In this document: piece after piece, positions 8,183-16,150 of the stretch | Position numbering within the stretch: position 1 is the first letter of the stretch | Layout of the letters: each line of letters starts with the position of its first letter | Source: an uncultured Opitutia bacterium | Lineage (GTDB): Bacteria > Verrucomicrobiota > Verrucomicrobiia > Opitutales > Opitutaceae | DNA length: 33,342 nucleotides | Direction of reading: 5' to 3' | Assembly (NCBI GenBank): GCA_903820035.1 | Contig: CAIJFT010000455.1 | Coordinates: forward strand, 1 to 33,342 | Notes under the pieces: generated by a model | The model's database searches: none | What the model was told of the DNA's origin: nothing | The model's input: the letters and a program-made list of their open reading frames with translations, nothing else | Translations under genes and position numbers: made by a program

Positions 8183-10801
8183 CTAGGCCAAACTTCCGAT
8201 CTGCCGGACGGTTTCGAACTTCACCACCGCGCGGTTCGCCGCGCGCGATTCGGCAAGCGATACCGTGAAGGTCGCTTCCCAGTCGTTCTGTTCGGTCGCG
8301 TCGATCAACACCTGCGCCACCTTCCACTCCTGCGTGTCCGCGTGCTCGCTCCAGTGGGTGTGCTTCGCCGAGCGCCCCTCGGGATCAAGGCGGAACCGAA
8401 CGTGGAGGTCGAAGTAGGCGCGAAAGGCATTTTCGATCCGGCGCGCCTCGGGGGTGGCCGGCGCGCCCTCGACGGCTCCCACCGCCTCCCCCGTGGCGAG
8501 GCGCGACGTGGCGCTTTCCCAGTCGCGGGCGGCGACATCCTGCAGGAACGCGAAAAGTGCGGTGCGCACGAGCCGGCGGAACGCGGCGTCGTCCCGCGTG
8601 ATGTCGAAGGTCGCCGGGCGCGCCGGCTTGCCGTCGGTCGCATCCTTCGAGACGAAATCCGGGTTTTTCAAACGCTCCCATTCCTCGAGGAGACTCGAGT
8701 CGATGCCCCGGATCAGTTCGCGGAAATAATCCTCCATCTCGACGACGCCCTCGGTCTTGGCGGCGGACGGGACGGTTTGTGCGAGCACCTTCCAAACCTG
8801 GGAGAGGTGGCGCAGCAAAAGTCCTTCGGAACGTTGCAGGCCGTAGTCGCGGATGTAATCGGCGAACGACATGTAGCGCTCGAACATCTCGCGCGCGATC
8901 GATTTGGGCCGGACGTTTTCCTGCCCGACCCACGGATGCGCCGCGGCGAAGGTATTGAACGTATCGTAGAGGAATTCGCGCAACGGCTTCGGGTGCTCGA
9001 TCTGGTCGAGCTTCTCCATGCGCTCGGCGTATTCGACACCGGCGGCGCGCATCTCCGCCATTTTATCCGTTTTCAGTTTGTCGACCTGCCGTCGCAGAAT
9101 CGCGTCGGGATCTTCGACGATCGCCTCGCACAGGGTGAGCACGTCGAACGGATAATCGGGCGACTCGCGGTTCAGCTGCGGCAGCGTGTCGATGAGGTAA
9201 AGCGAGAGGGCCTGGTGCAGTGAAAAGTCGTCCTGCAGCTCGAGGTTGACCCGCACCTTGCGGGCGGGCGTGGCCGGGGTCGGAGTAGCGGAGGCGCGCG
9301 GTTGGAGCTCCACGATCTTCCGGTCCACGAGGGCGCGGAACAGCTGCCAACCGCGCTTGCGCAGCGCGCGCTTTTTGTGGTCGGTCTCGTGCGAGTCGGC
9401 GATGATCTGACGCATCGCGCGGCAGCCGTCGCCGTCGCGGCTGAGCACGAGCAGCAGCATGCCGTGGGAAATATCGAAACGTGAAACGAGTTCCTCGGGC
9501 GGCGCGGTCCGCAGGCGCTCAAAGGTCTTGGTATCCCAGACAACGGTACCTTCGGGTGCGCTTTGCTTCACGAGCTTCTTCTTGCGCGACGGATCGCCCG
9601 CGGCCTTTTCCTCGGCGCGCTTGTTCTCGATGATGTGCTCGGGGGCCTGGATGATGACGTAGCCCTTGTCGTCGTAACCCTTGCGGCCCGCGCGGCCGGA
9701 GATCTGCCGGAAGTCGCGCACGCTCAGGATCGCGGCCTTCTTGCCGTCGAACTTCCACAGCTGGGTGAACATCACGGTGCGGATCGGAACGTTGATGCCG
9801 ACACCGAGGGTGTCGGTGCCGCAGATGAGTTTGAGCAGACCTTTCTGCGCAAGCTGCTCGACGAGGATCCGGTACTTCGGCAGCAGGCCGGCATGGTGGA
9901 CCCCGATCCCGTGCCGGAGCCAGCGCCGCATCTCCTTGCCGTAGGGACTTGTGAAGCGGAAGCGTTCGAGCTCCGCCTGCAGCGCGGCCTTTTCCTCCTT
10001 CGTGCAGATGTTGAGGCTCATCAACGCCTGCGCGGCGTCGGCGGCGGAGCGCTGGGTGAAGTAAACCAGATAAACCGGCGCGCGTTTGAGGGAAAGCAGC
10101 GCGGCGACGCGTTCGGTGAGCGGGACTTCGGAGTATTCGAATTCCAGCGGCACGGGGCGGCGATCGCTGCGCACCGTGACGCTCGGTGCGCCGGTCAGCC
10201 GCGTCATTTCCTTTTCGAAGAACTCCGTGCGGCCGAGGGTGGCCGACATCAGGAGGAACCGCGCGCCGGGCATCGTGAGGAGCGGCACCTGCCAGGCGTA
10301 ACCGCGCTCCGCGTCGGAATAGTAATGAAACTCGTCCATGATCACCACGCGGACGTCGCTTTCCGCGCCGCGGTGGAGGGCGATGTTGGCGAGGATCTCG
10401 GCGGTGCAACAGAGCACGAGCGCCTGCGGGTTCACGCTGGCGTCGCCGGTCATCATGCCGACGTTTTCGGGACCGAAGTCGCGGCAGAGCGAAAGGAATT
10501 TTTCGTTCACCAGCGCCTTGATCGGACAGGTGTAGACGGAGCGTTCACCGGCGCAGAGGGCCTTGAAGTGAAATGCCGCGGCGACCAACGATTTGCCGGA
10601 ACCGGTCGGGGTATTGAGGACGACGTTACTCCCGCCGAAGAGTTCAAGAATCGCCTCCTCCTGCTCGGCGTAGAGCGAGAGACCACGGCTCGCGATCGCG
10701 GCGAGGAAGCGTTCGAGCACCGCGTCGGCATCGGGGGCCCCGCCATCGGCCGCGCGGAAAGGTGCGAGCGGCGCGGTGGTAGACGACGAGGGAGAGGTCA
10801 T
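8183..10801 (-). CDS. Superfamily 2 DEAD/DEAH-box helicase, Ski2/Mtr4-like, DUF3516 type
   Basis: A predicted ATP-dependent RNA (or DNA) helicase of 872 residues. Helicase motifs are intact and in order: Walker A TPTGSGKS (64-71), motif II DEFH (156-159), motif III SAT (186-188), and in the second RecA domain [12 protein letters not shown] (near 300), [10 protein letters not shown] (328-337) and motif [12 protein letters not shown] (366-375). DEFH and the HHAG pattern place it near Ski2/Mtr4/Hel308. The long C-terminal half (about 400-872), helical and rich in charged residues, fits the DUF3516 region found in related bacterial helicases; I cannot confirm the domain without a search. The role is unknown, plausibly RNA turnover. 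It stands alone on its strand, with a 193-base gap to the upstream DUF3300 gene. Confidence 0.85.
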   Translation of the reverse strand: MTSPSSSTTAPLAPFRAADGGAPDADAVLERFLAAIASRGLSLYAEQEEAILELFGGSNVVLNTPTGSGKSLVAAAFHFKALCAGERSVYTCPIKALVNEKFLSLCRDFGPENVGMMTGDASVNPQALVLCCTAEILANIALHRGAESDVRVVIMDEFHYYSDAERGYAWQVPLLTMPGARFLLMSATLGRTEFFEKEMTRLTGAPSVTVRSDRRPVPLEFEYSEVPLTERVAALLSLKRAPVYLVYFTQRSAADAAQALMSLNICTKEEKAALQAELERFRFTSPYGKEMRRWLRHGIGVHHAGLLPKYRILVEQLAQKGLLKLICGTDTLGVGINVPIRTVMFTQLWKFDGKKAAILSVRDFRQISGRAGRKGYDDKGYVIIQAPEHIIENKRAEEKAAGDPSRKKKLVKQSAPEGTVVWDTKTFERLRTAPPEELVSRFDISHGMLLLVLSRDGDGCRAMRQIIADSHETDHKKRALRKRGWQLFRALVDRKIVELQPRASATPTPATPARKVRVNLELQDDFSLHQALSLYLIDTLPQLNRESPDYPFDVLTLCEAIVEDPDAILRRQVDKLKTDKMAEMRAAGVEYAERMEKLDQIEHPKPLREFLYDTFNTFAAAHPWVGQENVRPKSIAREMFERYMSFADYIRDYGLQRSEGLLLRHLSQVWKVLAQTVPSAAKTEGVVEMEDYFRELIRGIDSSLLEEWERLKNPDFVSKDATDGKPARPATFDITRDDAAFRRLVRTALFAFLQDVAARDWESATSRLATGEAVGAVEGAPATPEARRIENAFRAYFDLHVRFRLDPEGRSAKHTHWSEHADTQEWKVAQVLIDATEQNDWEATFTVSLAESRAANRAVVKFETVRQIGSLA

Positions 10802-10914
10802 TGGCTAGAAGGGCGCAGCGGACCCACGGGAGTCAATCCGCGGGGCAGGGTGGCGGAGCCCAAGGAGGGTGCGGCGCCCTGCTGGTTGGGCCGGCCCGGT
10901 GCGATTTACGATGG

Positions 10915-10936
10915 AGCCCGATGTTGGGATCGGGCT
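10915..10936. other. Inverted repeat between the DUF3300 and helicase genes
   Basis: AGCCCGAT (10915-10922), loop GTTGGG, ATCGGGCT (10929-10936). A T run follows on the plus strand only (to 10939), whereas the neighbouring genes run on the minus strand, where it is preceded rather than followed by the run. It may be a terminator for antisense transcription, or a weak minus-strand terminator after the DUF3300 gene. Confidence 0.35.
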
Positions 10937-10994
10937 TTTCCATGTCGCGGGCGGTTCCCGGGGCAACCCGAGATGGATCGCGGGTTCCGCCTGG

Positions 10995-12422
10995 CTAATT
11001 CTCGCGCCGGTCGCGGCTGCGACCGTTGTCATTGCGGGCCGGGGGCGGTGTGGTCGTGGAATTCGTGGTCGCCGGGGCGGGCTCGCTGACGGCCGGTTTG
11101 GCGGGTGCCGGCGCGGGGGCGCGCGAGCCGACCTGGGTCGGCGGCGGCGTTGGGTTGGCCCGCGGGGAACGGTTCGTGGTCGACGTCGGCGGTGGCGCCG
11201 GAGCGGTCACGTTGGTCGGTGGATTCGCCGGACTCGTGGCGTTCGAGCCTCCGCGTTCGCCGCGATCGGACCGTTCGGTCCGCGGGTTGCGGATGCGGGT
11301 TGCGGGCAAGGCTGTTTGGTCGGTGGTCGAGTTGGGCGTCGGCGACGGGCTGACGTCGCGCTGGTTCGAAGCAGGAGGTGTCGCGACCCGAGCCGAGGGT
11401 AAGAACGGTGCGTTGTTGCCGGGCAACGGACGAATCCCCGTCGGGACTCCGCGGCTCGTGGATGTGGTCCCTTGTGCCGCAGAGACGGCTGGAGCGGTCG
11501 CGGGAGCCGGGGCGTAGTTGCGTTGGCCTGCGCTGAAGGCGGCGTTGGCGTTGCCGGGGTGGCCGCCGTTCGGACCGAGCGGCAGCGGACGAATCACTTC
11601 GATAGCCGCCGGACGCGACGAATAGGTCACGCGCGGGGTCGGCCGCCACGGGCGCGGCGCATAGGGGCGAGCCGGACCGTTGACGACGGCGACCGGCGCG
11701 ACCACCAGCGGACGGCGCCAATCGTGTTCGGTCCAAGGCCGGTGACGATCACCGACCCAAATGGTGTGCCGGCGCCAGTCGCAGTCGAACGCGAGCCAAG
11801 AGCCGACGGCGACGCCGAGGCTGAATCCGATGTAGGGGCGGGCGTTCCAACTCGAGGGAGGGAGCAAGAGGATGTCCGGTTCGTAGTACGGCACATAGAT
11901 CACATTCGGCTGCGCGGGGACGATGCGCACGACGTCGGCCTCGGCGATCACGGTTTGTTGCGGAGTGTCGGTCAGTACGCCGTTGGCGCGGGCTTGGGTG
12001 CGGAGGCGTTGCACCGCCTGCATGACTTCGGCGGGTTGGGCGGCAAAGGCCTCGCCGAGTTGCTTGGTCCAATCGAGATTTTCATCCATCCAGCCCAATA
12101 CCTCGGGGTACGCCGTGAGCGATTTGACGCTTTCGTCCCAGCCGCGGTGTTCGACCTGCGAGCGGTCGTTGGGTTGCTCGCGCAATTGGCGCGCGGCGAG
12201 CACGATGTCGGTCGGGGCCGTCGCCGCGGGAAACATGATGGCCAGTAAGGCGTCGGGGTAGAGCGCGACGGGTGCGACCAGTTGTTCAAGTTGGGCGGTG
12301 GAGCGCACGGTGGCGGTGACCGGCGCGGCGGGCGGGGCGGCGTAAACCGGCACGGGATCCTGGGCCCAAGCGGTGATGCCGACGAGAACGGGGCAGGCGA
12401 GCAGGGCGCGAAGGGTTTTCAT
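10995..12422 (-). CDS. Exported DUF3300 protein with a low-complexity tail
   Basis: The 475-residue protein starts with a Sec signal peptide (positive Lys-Thr-Leu-Arg start, hydrophobic core, likely cleavage after Ala-Trp-Ala at 18-20). Residues about 42-230 match the DUF3300 pattern: QLEQLVAPVALYPDALLA, LDWTKQLGEAF and IVPAQPNVIYVPYYEP. The region near 220 is rich in Trp, His and Arg. From about 270 to the end it is a disordered Pro/Thr/Ser/Ala/Asn-rich tail with Arg-Pro repeats, ending in a basic stretch. DUF3300 proteins are secreted or envelope proteins of unknown function, so no enzymatic role can be given. Its neighbours do not suggest one. Confidence 0.8.
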   Translation of the reverse strand: MKTLRALLACPVLVGITAWAQDPVPVYAAPPAAPVTATVRSTAQLEQLVAPVALYPDALLAIMFPAATAPTDIVLAARQLREQPNDRSQVEHRGWDESVKSLTAYPEVLGWMDENLDWTKQLGEAFAAQPAEVMQAVQRLRTQARANGVLTDTPQQTVIAEADVVRIVPAQPNVIYVPYYEPDILLLPPSSWNARPYIGFSLGVAVGSWLAFDCDWRRHTIWVGDRHRPWTEHDWRRPLVVAPVAVVNGPARPYAPRPWRPTPRVTYSSRPAAIEVIRPLPLGPNGGHPGNANAAFSAGQRNYAPAPATAPAVSAAQGTTSTSRGVPTGIRPLPGNNAPFLPSARVATPPASNQRDVSPSPTPNSTTDQTALPATRIRNPRTERSDRGERGGSNATSPANPPTNVTAPAPPPTSTTNRSPRANPTPPPTQVGSRAPAPAPAKPAVSEPAPATTNSTTTPPPARNDNGRSRDRREN

Positions 12423-12698
12423 GGAAGGGAGGGTTCAGCCGATCAGACGTCCCCGTGGACACGGATATTCACTTTTGTGCCGATCGCACGCGGGAAGTGG
12501 TCGGCGCGACGAACGAGGCGAAGGACGCAACTAATTCTCCTGTCGACTCGGCCGGTGCCGGGCTCGCGGGAACGAAATTCCGACGCCCACGCCCGCCCAC
12601 CGCGCGGGCCTGCAATCGAGGAATGGGTAGCCCTGCGCGGTGGTGCAGGGATTCGATCGGATGGCGAAAGGCACGGATCCCGCGACTCACGCCGCGGG

Positions 12699-13970
12699 CT
12701 ACGGCACCAGCGGCGCCAAGGCCATCTCGACCGCGGCGTTGTTTGCCCCGGGGGCCGTGCGGAGCTGCTGGAGCGCGGCGGTTAGGCGTGCTTGTTGCGC
12801 GGGATCGGAAAGGGCGGGCCAGGTGGCGGCGAGCGCGCGCAGGAGTTGCAGGGTGAGCGCATCGAGGCGCGGGCGGATCACCGTCGCCAGGTCAGGCACG
12901 TCGGTAAACTTGCCCTGACCGCTCGCCTCCCATCGGGCGAAGAGATCGCGCTGGATCACCTTGGCCGCCTCGATTTGGGCGCGGAAGAAACGCTCGGCCC
13001 AAGGCGCGGGAATACCCACGGCTTCCGCGTCGCGTTGCAGGCCGGCGATGATCTGGCGTTCGCGCGCGAGGTCCTCGATGGGGCTGCGGGTGTTCCACTT
13101 GTGGCGTGCGACGTCGGGCATGAGGGCGAGGCGCTCGGCCAGCAGGTTGCGCAGCGGCGCGAGGTCGATGGTTGCCGCCGAGGCGCGGGGCCAGGGATGG
13201 TCGAGCCACTTCTCGAGCAGCCGTGCGCACTCCGGTCCGGACGTGAGGGGCTGCAGCCAGGCGTCGACCGCGGCCTTGAACGCCTCGTCGCGGGGCAGGA
13301 GGTATGCTTTCTCGGATACGTCGAACGGCGCTTCGGGGTGCACCGCGCAGAGTTGCGGCCGCAGTTTCTGCTGGAGCCGGGTTTCGACCGCGTCGGTGAT
13401 CATGACGTCGGCCCGGCCCGCGACGATCTCGTCGAAGATGGCGGCGTTGTCCGGAAAGACCGTGATCGCGGCCTGCTGCAGGCGGGCGCGGGCGAAGCGC
13501 TCGTTGGTACCGCCCGGGTTGACGATGACGCGCACGCCGGGTTGGTCGATCTGCGCGAGGGTTTGGAAACGGGCGGCGTCGACGCAGCGGGCGATGGGCG
13601 TCTTGCCGTCACGCAGGTAGGGGACGGAGAAGAAGGCGGACTTGCCGCGCTCGGCGGTGATCGACACGCCGCCCATCGCGACGTCGAAGCGTCCGGCGGA
13701 GAAGTCATCCATCAACGTCGGCCACGTGGTTGGCACGAGTTCGAGCCGCACGCCCAGGGCGGTGGCGAGCCGGCCGGCAAGCTCGATGTCGAGGCCGATG
13801 TACGGACTCCCGGAGTTCGCGCGGTAACTGAACGGCTTGTAATCGCCCGTGGTGCCGACCCGCAGGACGCCGCGTTGCCGGACGTCCGCCAGCGGGGCCG
13901 CGGTGAGGCAGTGCGGCAGCGCGAGGCAGACCGCGAGGCAGGCGAGGACGAGGCGGCGAAGGATGGTCAT
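12699..13970 (-). CDS. Exported cyclohexadienyl dehydratase-chorismate mutase fusion
   Basis: The 423-residue protein has a signal peptide (1 to about 24, Arg-Arg then a hydrophobic core, Ala-Ala-Pro near the cut). Residues 25 to about 260 form a periplasmic binding-protein fold of the PheC type: VLRVGTTGDYKPFSYR near 35-50, DIELAGRLATALG, and FDVAMGGVSIT at 95-105. Cyclohexadienyl dehydratases turn prephenate to phenylpyruvate or arogenate to phenylalanine. Residues about 265-405 match the secreted AroQ-gamma chorismate mutase: Arg280 in LLAERLALM, Lys291 in ARHKWN, Asp300 and Arg303 in SPIEDLARE, and FFRAQIEAAKVIQ at 328-340. Together the two could convert chorismate to the aromatic product outside the cytoplasm. 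There is no Shine-Dalgarno sequence. Alternative for the N-terminal half: a plain amino-acid-binding protein. Confidence 0.85.
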   Translation of the reverse strand: MTILRRLVLACLAVCLALPHCLTAAPLADVRQRGVLRVGTTGDYKPFSYRANSGSPYIGLDIELAGRLATALGVRLELVPTTWPTLMDDFSAGRFDVAMGGVSITAERGKSAFFSVPYLRDGKTPIARCVDAARFQTLAQIDQPGVRVIVNPGGTNERFARARLQQAAITVFPDNAAIFDEIVAGRADVMITDAVETRLQQKLRPQLCAVHPEAPFDVSEKAYLLPRDEAFKAAVDAWLQPLTSGPECARLLEKWLDHPWPRASAATIDLAPLRNLLAERLALMPDVARHKWNTRSPIEDLARERQIIAGLQRDAEAVGIPAPWAERFFRAQIEAAKVIQRDLFARWEASGQGKFTDVPDLATVIRPRLDALTLQLLRALAATWPALSDPAQQARLTAALQQLRTAPGANNAAVEMALAPLVP

Positions 13971-14032
13971 GCGAAAGGAGAAGGGCTTTGCCCGTCGCCC
14001 GGCGCAGGAGCGCAGGATCCGGGGTGGAACGG

Positions 14033-14059
14033 AAAAGCCCTGCGCGTGCGCGCAGGGCT
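14033..14059 (-). terminator. Minus-strand terminator after the NIPSNAP gene
   Basis: AGCCCTGCGCG (14036-14046) and CGCGCAGGGCT (14049-14059) form a perfect 11-bp palindrome. On the minus strand it is followed by four T residues (14033-14036) and lies 41 bases beyond the NIPSNAP stop codon. The T run is short, but the stem is very stable. Confidence 0.65.
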
Positions 14060-14099
14060 ACATTTCGGAACGCTCAACCTTCAACTGCCGGTTACGGAT

Positions 14100-14942
14100 T
14101 TACAGCTGCGAATAGGCCGTCGGCACCACGAAGCGCGCGGTGTTCTTCGACGTGTTGTTCGCGTACTGCGGGTCGTCCTTCAACTTGTTCCAGCGCGGAT
14201 CGGGTCCGAACTTCTTCCAGTTGTTGAGGTGGGACGCGAGGTCCGGTCCGCCGGTGAGGTAACGTAGGTGAGGCAGGTTCGGGCCGGACAGGGCTTGGCC
14301 GAAAAACACCGGTGACATCCCGAGGTCCTTCATGACCTCGATCTCGCCGTTGTTGAACATCGCCATCTTGCTGAGGGCCGCGCGCTCGCTGTGGCTCTCG
14401 TAGTCGCGCATCTCGAAGATGCGGGTTGCTACTTTCGATTTGGAAAACGCGGGCACCTGCATCTGGGTCATGCCGGCGAAGGCGCGCAGCAACCAGCTGT
14501 CGACGCGGTCAAAGGCGGGACTCGCCTTCGGCACCTCGAGGTAGGCCGCGCCGGCCTTTTGCACCGCGGGGTCCTGGTTGATCTCGGCGCTCACGCTGAC
14601 GAAGGACTCGAGCGATCCGTAGGGAATGAACACCCAGACCGCGGTGTCGGCCTTCGGGGTTGAGGTGAGGGCCTTCTTGTCGACGTCGACCTCGGTGAAA
14701 ACGCCGACATTTTTGATGCCGCGCTGGTTCAGGACCGGGATTAACGCCTTTTCGAGGTAGGCGTCCAACGGTGCCCGCGAACCGCCGGCTTTCAGGCGGT
14801 AGGCGCGCAACTCGTAGTAATCACGCGCGGCGCCCGGCGCGGGAGCGGCGGAGGCGGAGGCGGCGGTGAGCGCCGCGGAGGCCGAGGCGACGAGGGAGGT
14901 TTTTAGGAACGTGCGGCGGTTGGATGTCATGGTGGTGCTCAT
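14100..14942 (-). CDS. Tat-exported NIPSNAP-family protein
   Basis: A 280-residue protein with a twin-arginine signal (SNRRTFLKTSLVASASAAL, residues 8-26) followed by an Ala-rich region and cleavage near Ala-Ser-Ala-Ala. Two ferredoxin-like NIPSNAP repeats follow: the first opens with DYYELRAYRLKAGG (near 40), the second with IFEMRDYESHSERAA (near 158) and includes VFFGQALSGPNLPHLRYL. NIPSNAP proteins are dimeric alpha-beta-barrel folds; in bacteria they often lie beside sugar-acid or aromatic catabolism genes, but activity is rarely known. The ATG at 14942 is preceded by AGGA with workable spacing; upstream in-frame codons look non-coding. It is transcribed divergently from the glucarate-type cluster, which suggests shared control. 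Confidence 0.85.
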   Translation of the reverse strand: MSTTMTSNRRTFLKTSLVASASAALTAASASAAPAPGAARDYYELRAYRLKAGGSRAPLDAYLEKALIPVLNQRGIKNVGVFTEVDVDKKALTSTPKADTAVWVFIPYGSLESFVSVSAEINQDPAVQKAGAAYLEVPKASPAFDRVDSWLLRAFAGMTQMQVPAFSKSKVATRIFEMRDYESHSERAALSKMAMFNNGEIEVMKDLGMSPVFFGQALSGPNLPHLRYLTGGPDLASHLNNWKKFGPDPRWNKLKDDPQYANNTSKNTARFVVPTAYSQL

Positions 14943-14952
14943 TGGGGGTCCT

Positions 14953-15010
14953 GGGAAAAGCGGAAAGTAATTTTGCGGCGGTGGCGAGAGGGGAACGGAC
15001 CGCTTTTCCC
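14953..15010. promoter_or_regulatory. Perfect 11-bp inverted repeat in the divergent upstream region
   Basis: GGGAAAAGCGG (14953-14963) and CCGCTTTTCCC (15000-15010) are perfect complements separated by 36 bases. They begin 11 bases upstream of the NIPSNAP start, between it and the reductase gene at 15164. They could be paired operator half-sites or a large leader hairpin. The rest of 14943-15163 shows no other clear signal. Confidence 0.45.
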
Positions 15011-15163
15011 GGAACGTGGTTTCGTGTTCGGCGGCGGTTGGACCGGCGCCGGCAGCTAAACCGCGCGTATCGCGGTGCCGGCAAAAATAGCATCGCGCGC
15101 GGATGGTGCGATCGTTTGCATCGCGGCGCTTTTTCCATCCCGAATCCCTTTTCTCTACACACC

Positions 15164-16039
15164 ATGTCCGCTTCCCTCTCGATCGCATTCATCGGCACCG
15201 GCGTGATGGGCCGCAGCATGGCGGGCCATCTCCAAAAAGCCGGCCATACGCTGCACGTGCACAACCGCACCAAGGAGAAGGCTCAGGTGCTCCTCGACGC
15301 CGGTGCCTCGTGGCACGACTCGGCCGGCGCGGCCGCGGCGCAGGCCGATGTGGTGATCACGATGCTCGGCTTTCCGACCGATGTCGAAACGAGCTACCTC
15401 GGTGCCGGCGGGATTGTTGCACGGGCCAAACCCGGCGCCCTGCTGATCGACATGACGACCTCGAGCCCGGTGCTCGCCCGCCAAATCGCCGATGCCGCCA
15501 CCCAGCGCGGGCTCGCGTCGCTCGACGCCCCGGTTTCCGGCGGTGACCTCGGGGCCAAGGAAGCCCGGCTCGTGATCATGGTCGGAGGTGACGCCGCCGC
15601 GTTTGCCCGCGCCAAGCCGCTCTTCGAGATTATGGGCAAGAACATCGCCCTGCACGGCGCGCCCGGCGCCGGCCAGTATTGCAAGATGGCGAACCAGATC
15701 GCGGTCGCCGTCGGCATGGTCGCGTGGGTTGAGGCGCTCGCTTACGCCAAGAAGGCCGGCCTCGATCCGACCGCGGTCCACGGCAGCATCAGCGGCGGGG
15801 CCGCCGGCGGGTGGGCGATGACGAACCTCGCGCCCCGCGCGCTCGGGGACAATTTCGCCCCCGGCTTTTACGTGAAGCACATTATCAAGGACATGAAGAT
15901 CGCGCTCGAGAGCGCCGCCGAGTTGAAGGTCGACCTGCCCGGCCTCGCGACCGCGAAGAAGCTCTACGAACAGGTCGCCGCCCGCGGCTGGGAAGATTGC
16001 GGCACCCAGGCGCTCTATCGGCTGTATACGTCGCTCTGA
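15164..16039 (+). CDS. NAD(P)-dependent beta-hydroxyacid dehydrogenase, tartronate semialdehyde reductase-like
   Basis: A 291-residue member of the 3-hydroxyisobutyrate/2-hydroxy-3-oxopropionate reductase family. It has the Rossmann motif GTGVMG (11-16), the NRT motif after the second strand (34-36, usually NADPH-preferring), the substrate motif DAPVSGGDLGAKE (121-133) and the catalytic Lys174 in GAGQYCKMANQ. In the glucarate and galactarate pathway the equivalent enzyme (GarR) reduces tartronate semialdehyde to glycerate. The next two genes code for a GarL-like aldolase and a GudD-like dehydratase, which makes that role the best guess. The ATG at 15164 yields the family N-terminus; no Shine-Dalgarno sequence is visible. 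Alternatives: 3-hydroxyisobutyrate dehydrogenase or a glyoxylate or succinic semialdehyde reductase. Confidence 0.85.
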   Translation: MSASLSIAFIGTGVMGRSMAGHLQKAGHTLHVHNRTKEKAQVLLDAGASWHDSAGAAAAQADVVITMLGFPTDVETSYLGAGGIVARAKPGALLIDMTTSSPVLARQIADAATQRGLASLDAPVSGGDLGAKEARLVIMVGGDAAAFARAKPLFEIMGKNIALHGAPGAGQYCKMANQIAVAVGMVAWVEALAYAKKAGLDPTAVHGSISGGAAGGWAMTNLAPRALGDNFAPGFYVKHIIKDMKIALESAAELKVDLPGLATAKKLYEQVAARGWEDCGTQALYRLYTSL

Positions 16040-16049
16040 CGGGCGACGG

Positions 16050-16146
16050 GTTGAGCGTTGAGGGTTGAGTGTTGAGAGACGCCAATCCTCTGGCTTCTCA
16101 ACTTTCGGTGTCCGGGTTTGCAGTCTCTCAATCCTCAACTCTCAAC
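16050..16146 (+). repeat. Inverted heptad repeat before the aldolase gene
   Basis: Four direct copies of GTTGAG at exactly 7-base spacing (16050, 16057, 16064, 16071) are followed, after a 42-base loop, by CTCAAT, CTCAAC and CTCAAC at 16127, 16134 and 16141, also at 7-base spacing. The two arms are complementary, so the transcript can form a long hairpin that can slip by 7-base steps. The right arm ends four bases before the aldolase ATG. Confidence 0.65.
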
Positions 16147-16150
16147 TCCC

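Noticed and set aside
7963-8268. 101-codon plus-strand frame after the tpiA terminator
   Set aside because: It begins at the end of the terminator, overlaps the 3' end of the helicase gene and shows no protein features.
9563-11089. 508-codon open frame on the plus strand, antisense to the helicase gene
   Set aside because: It overlaps intact helicase motifs on the other strand and runs past the helicase start without any protein-like features; a mirror frame.
12631-12650. CCCTGC/GCAGGG hairpin after the dehydratase-mutase fusion gene, considered as its terminator
   Set aside because: The stem is only six base pairs with no T run on the minus strand. The 276-base space 12423-12698 shows no convincing gene or promoter by eye.
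16050-16146. Heptad array considered as a CRISPR or minisatellite
   Set aside because: Units are only seven bases with no spacers, and the two sets are inverted, which fits a hairpin and not a CRISPR array.
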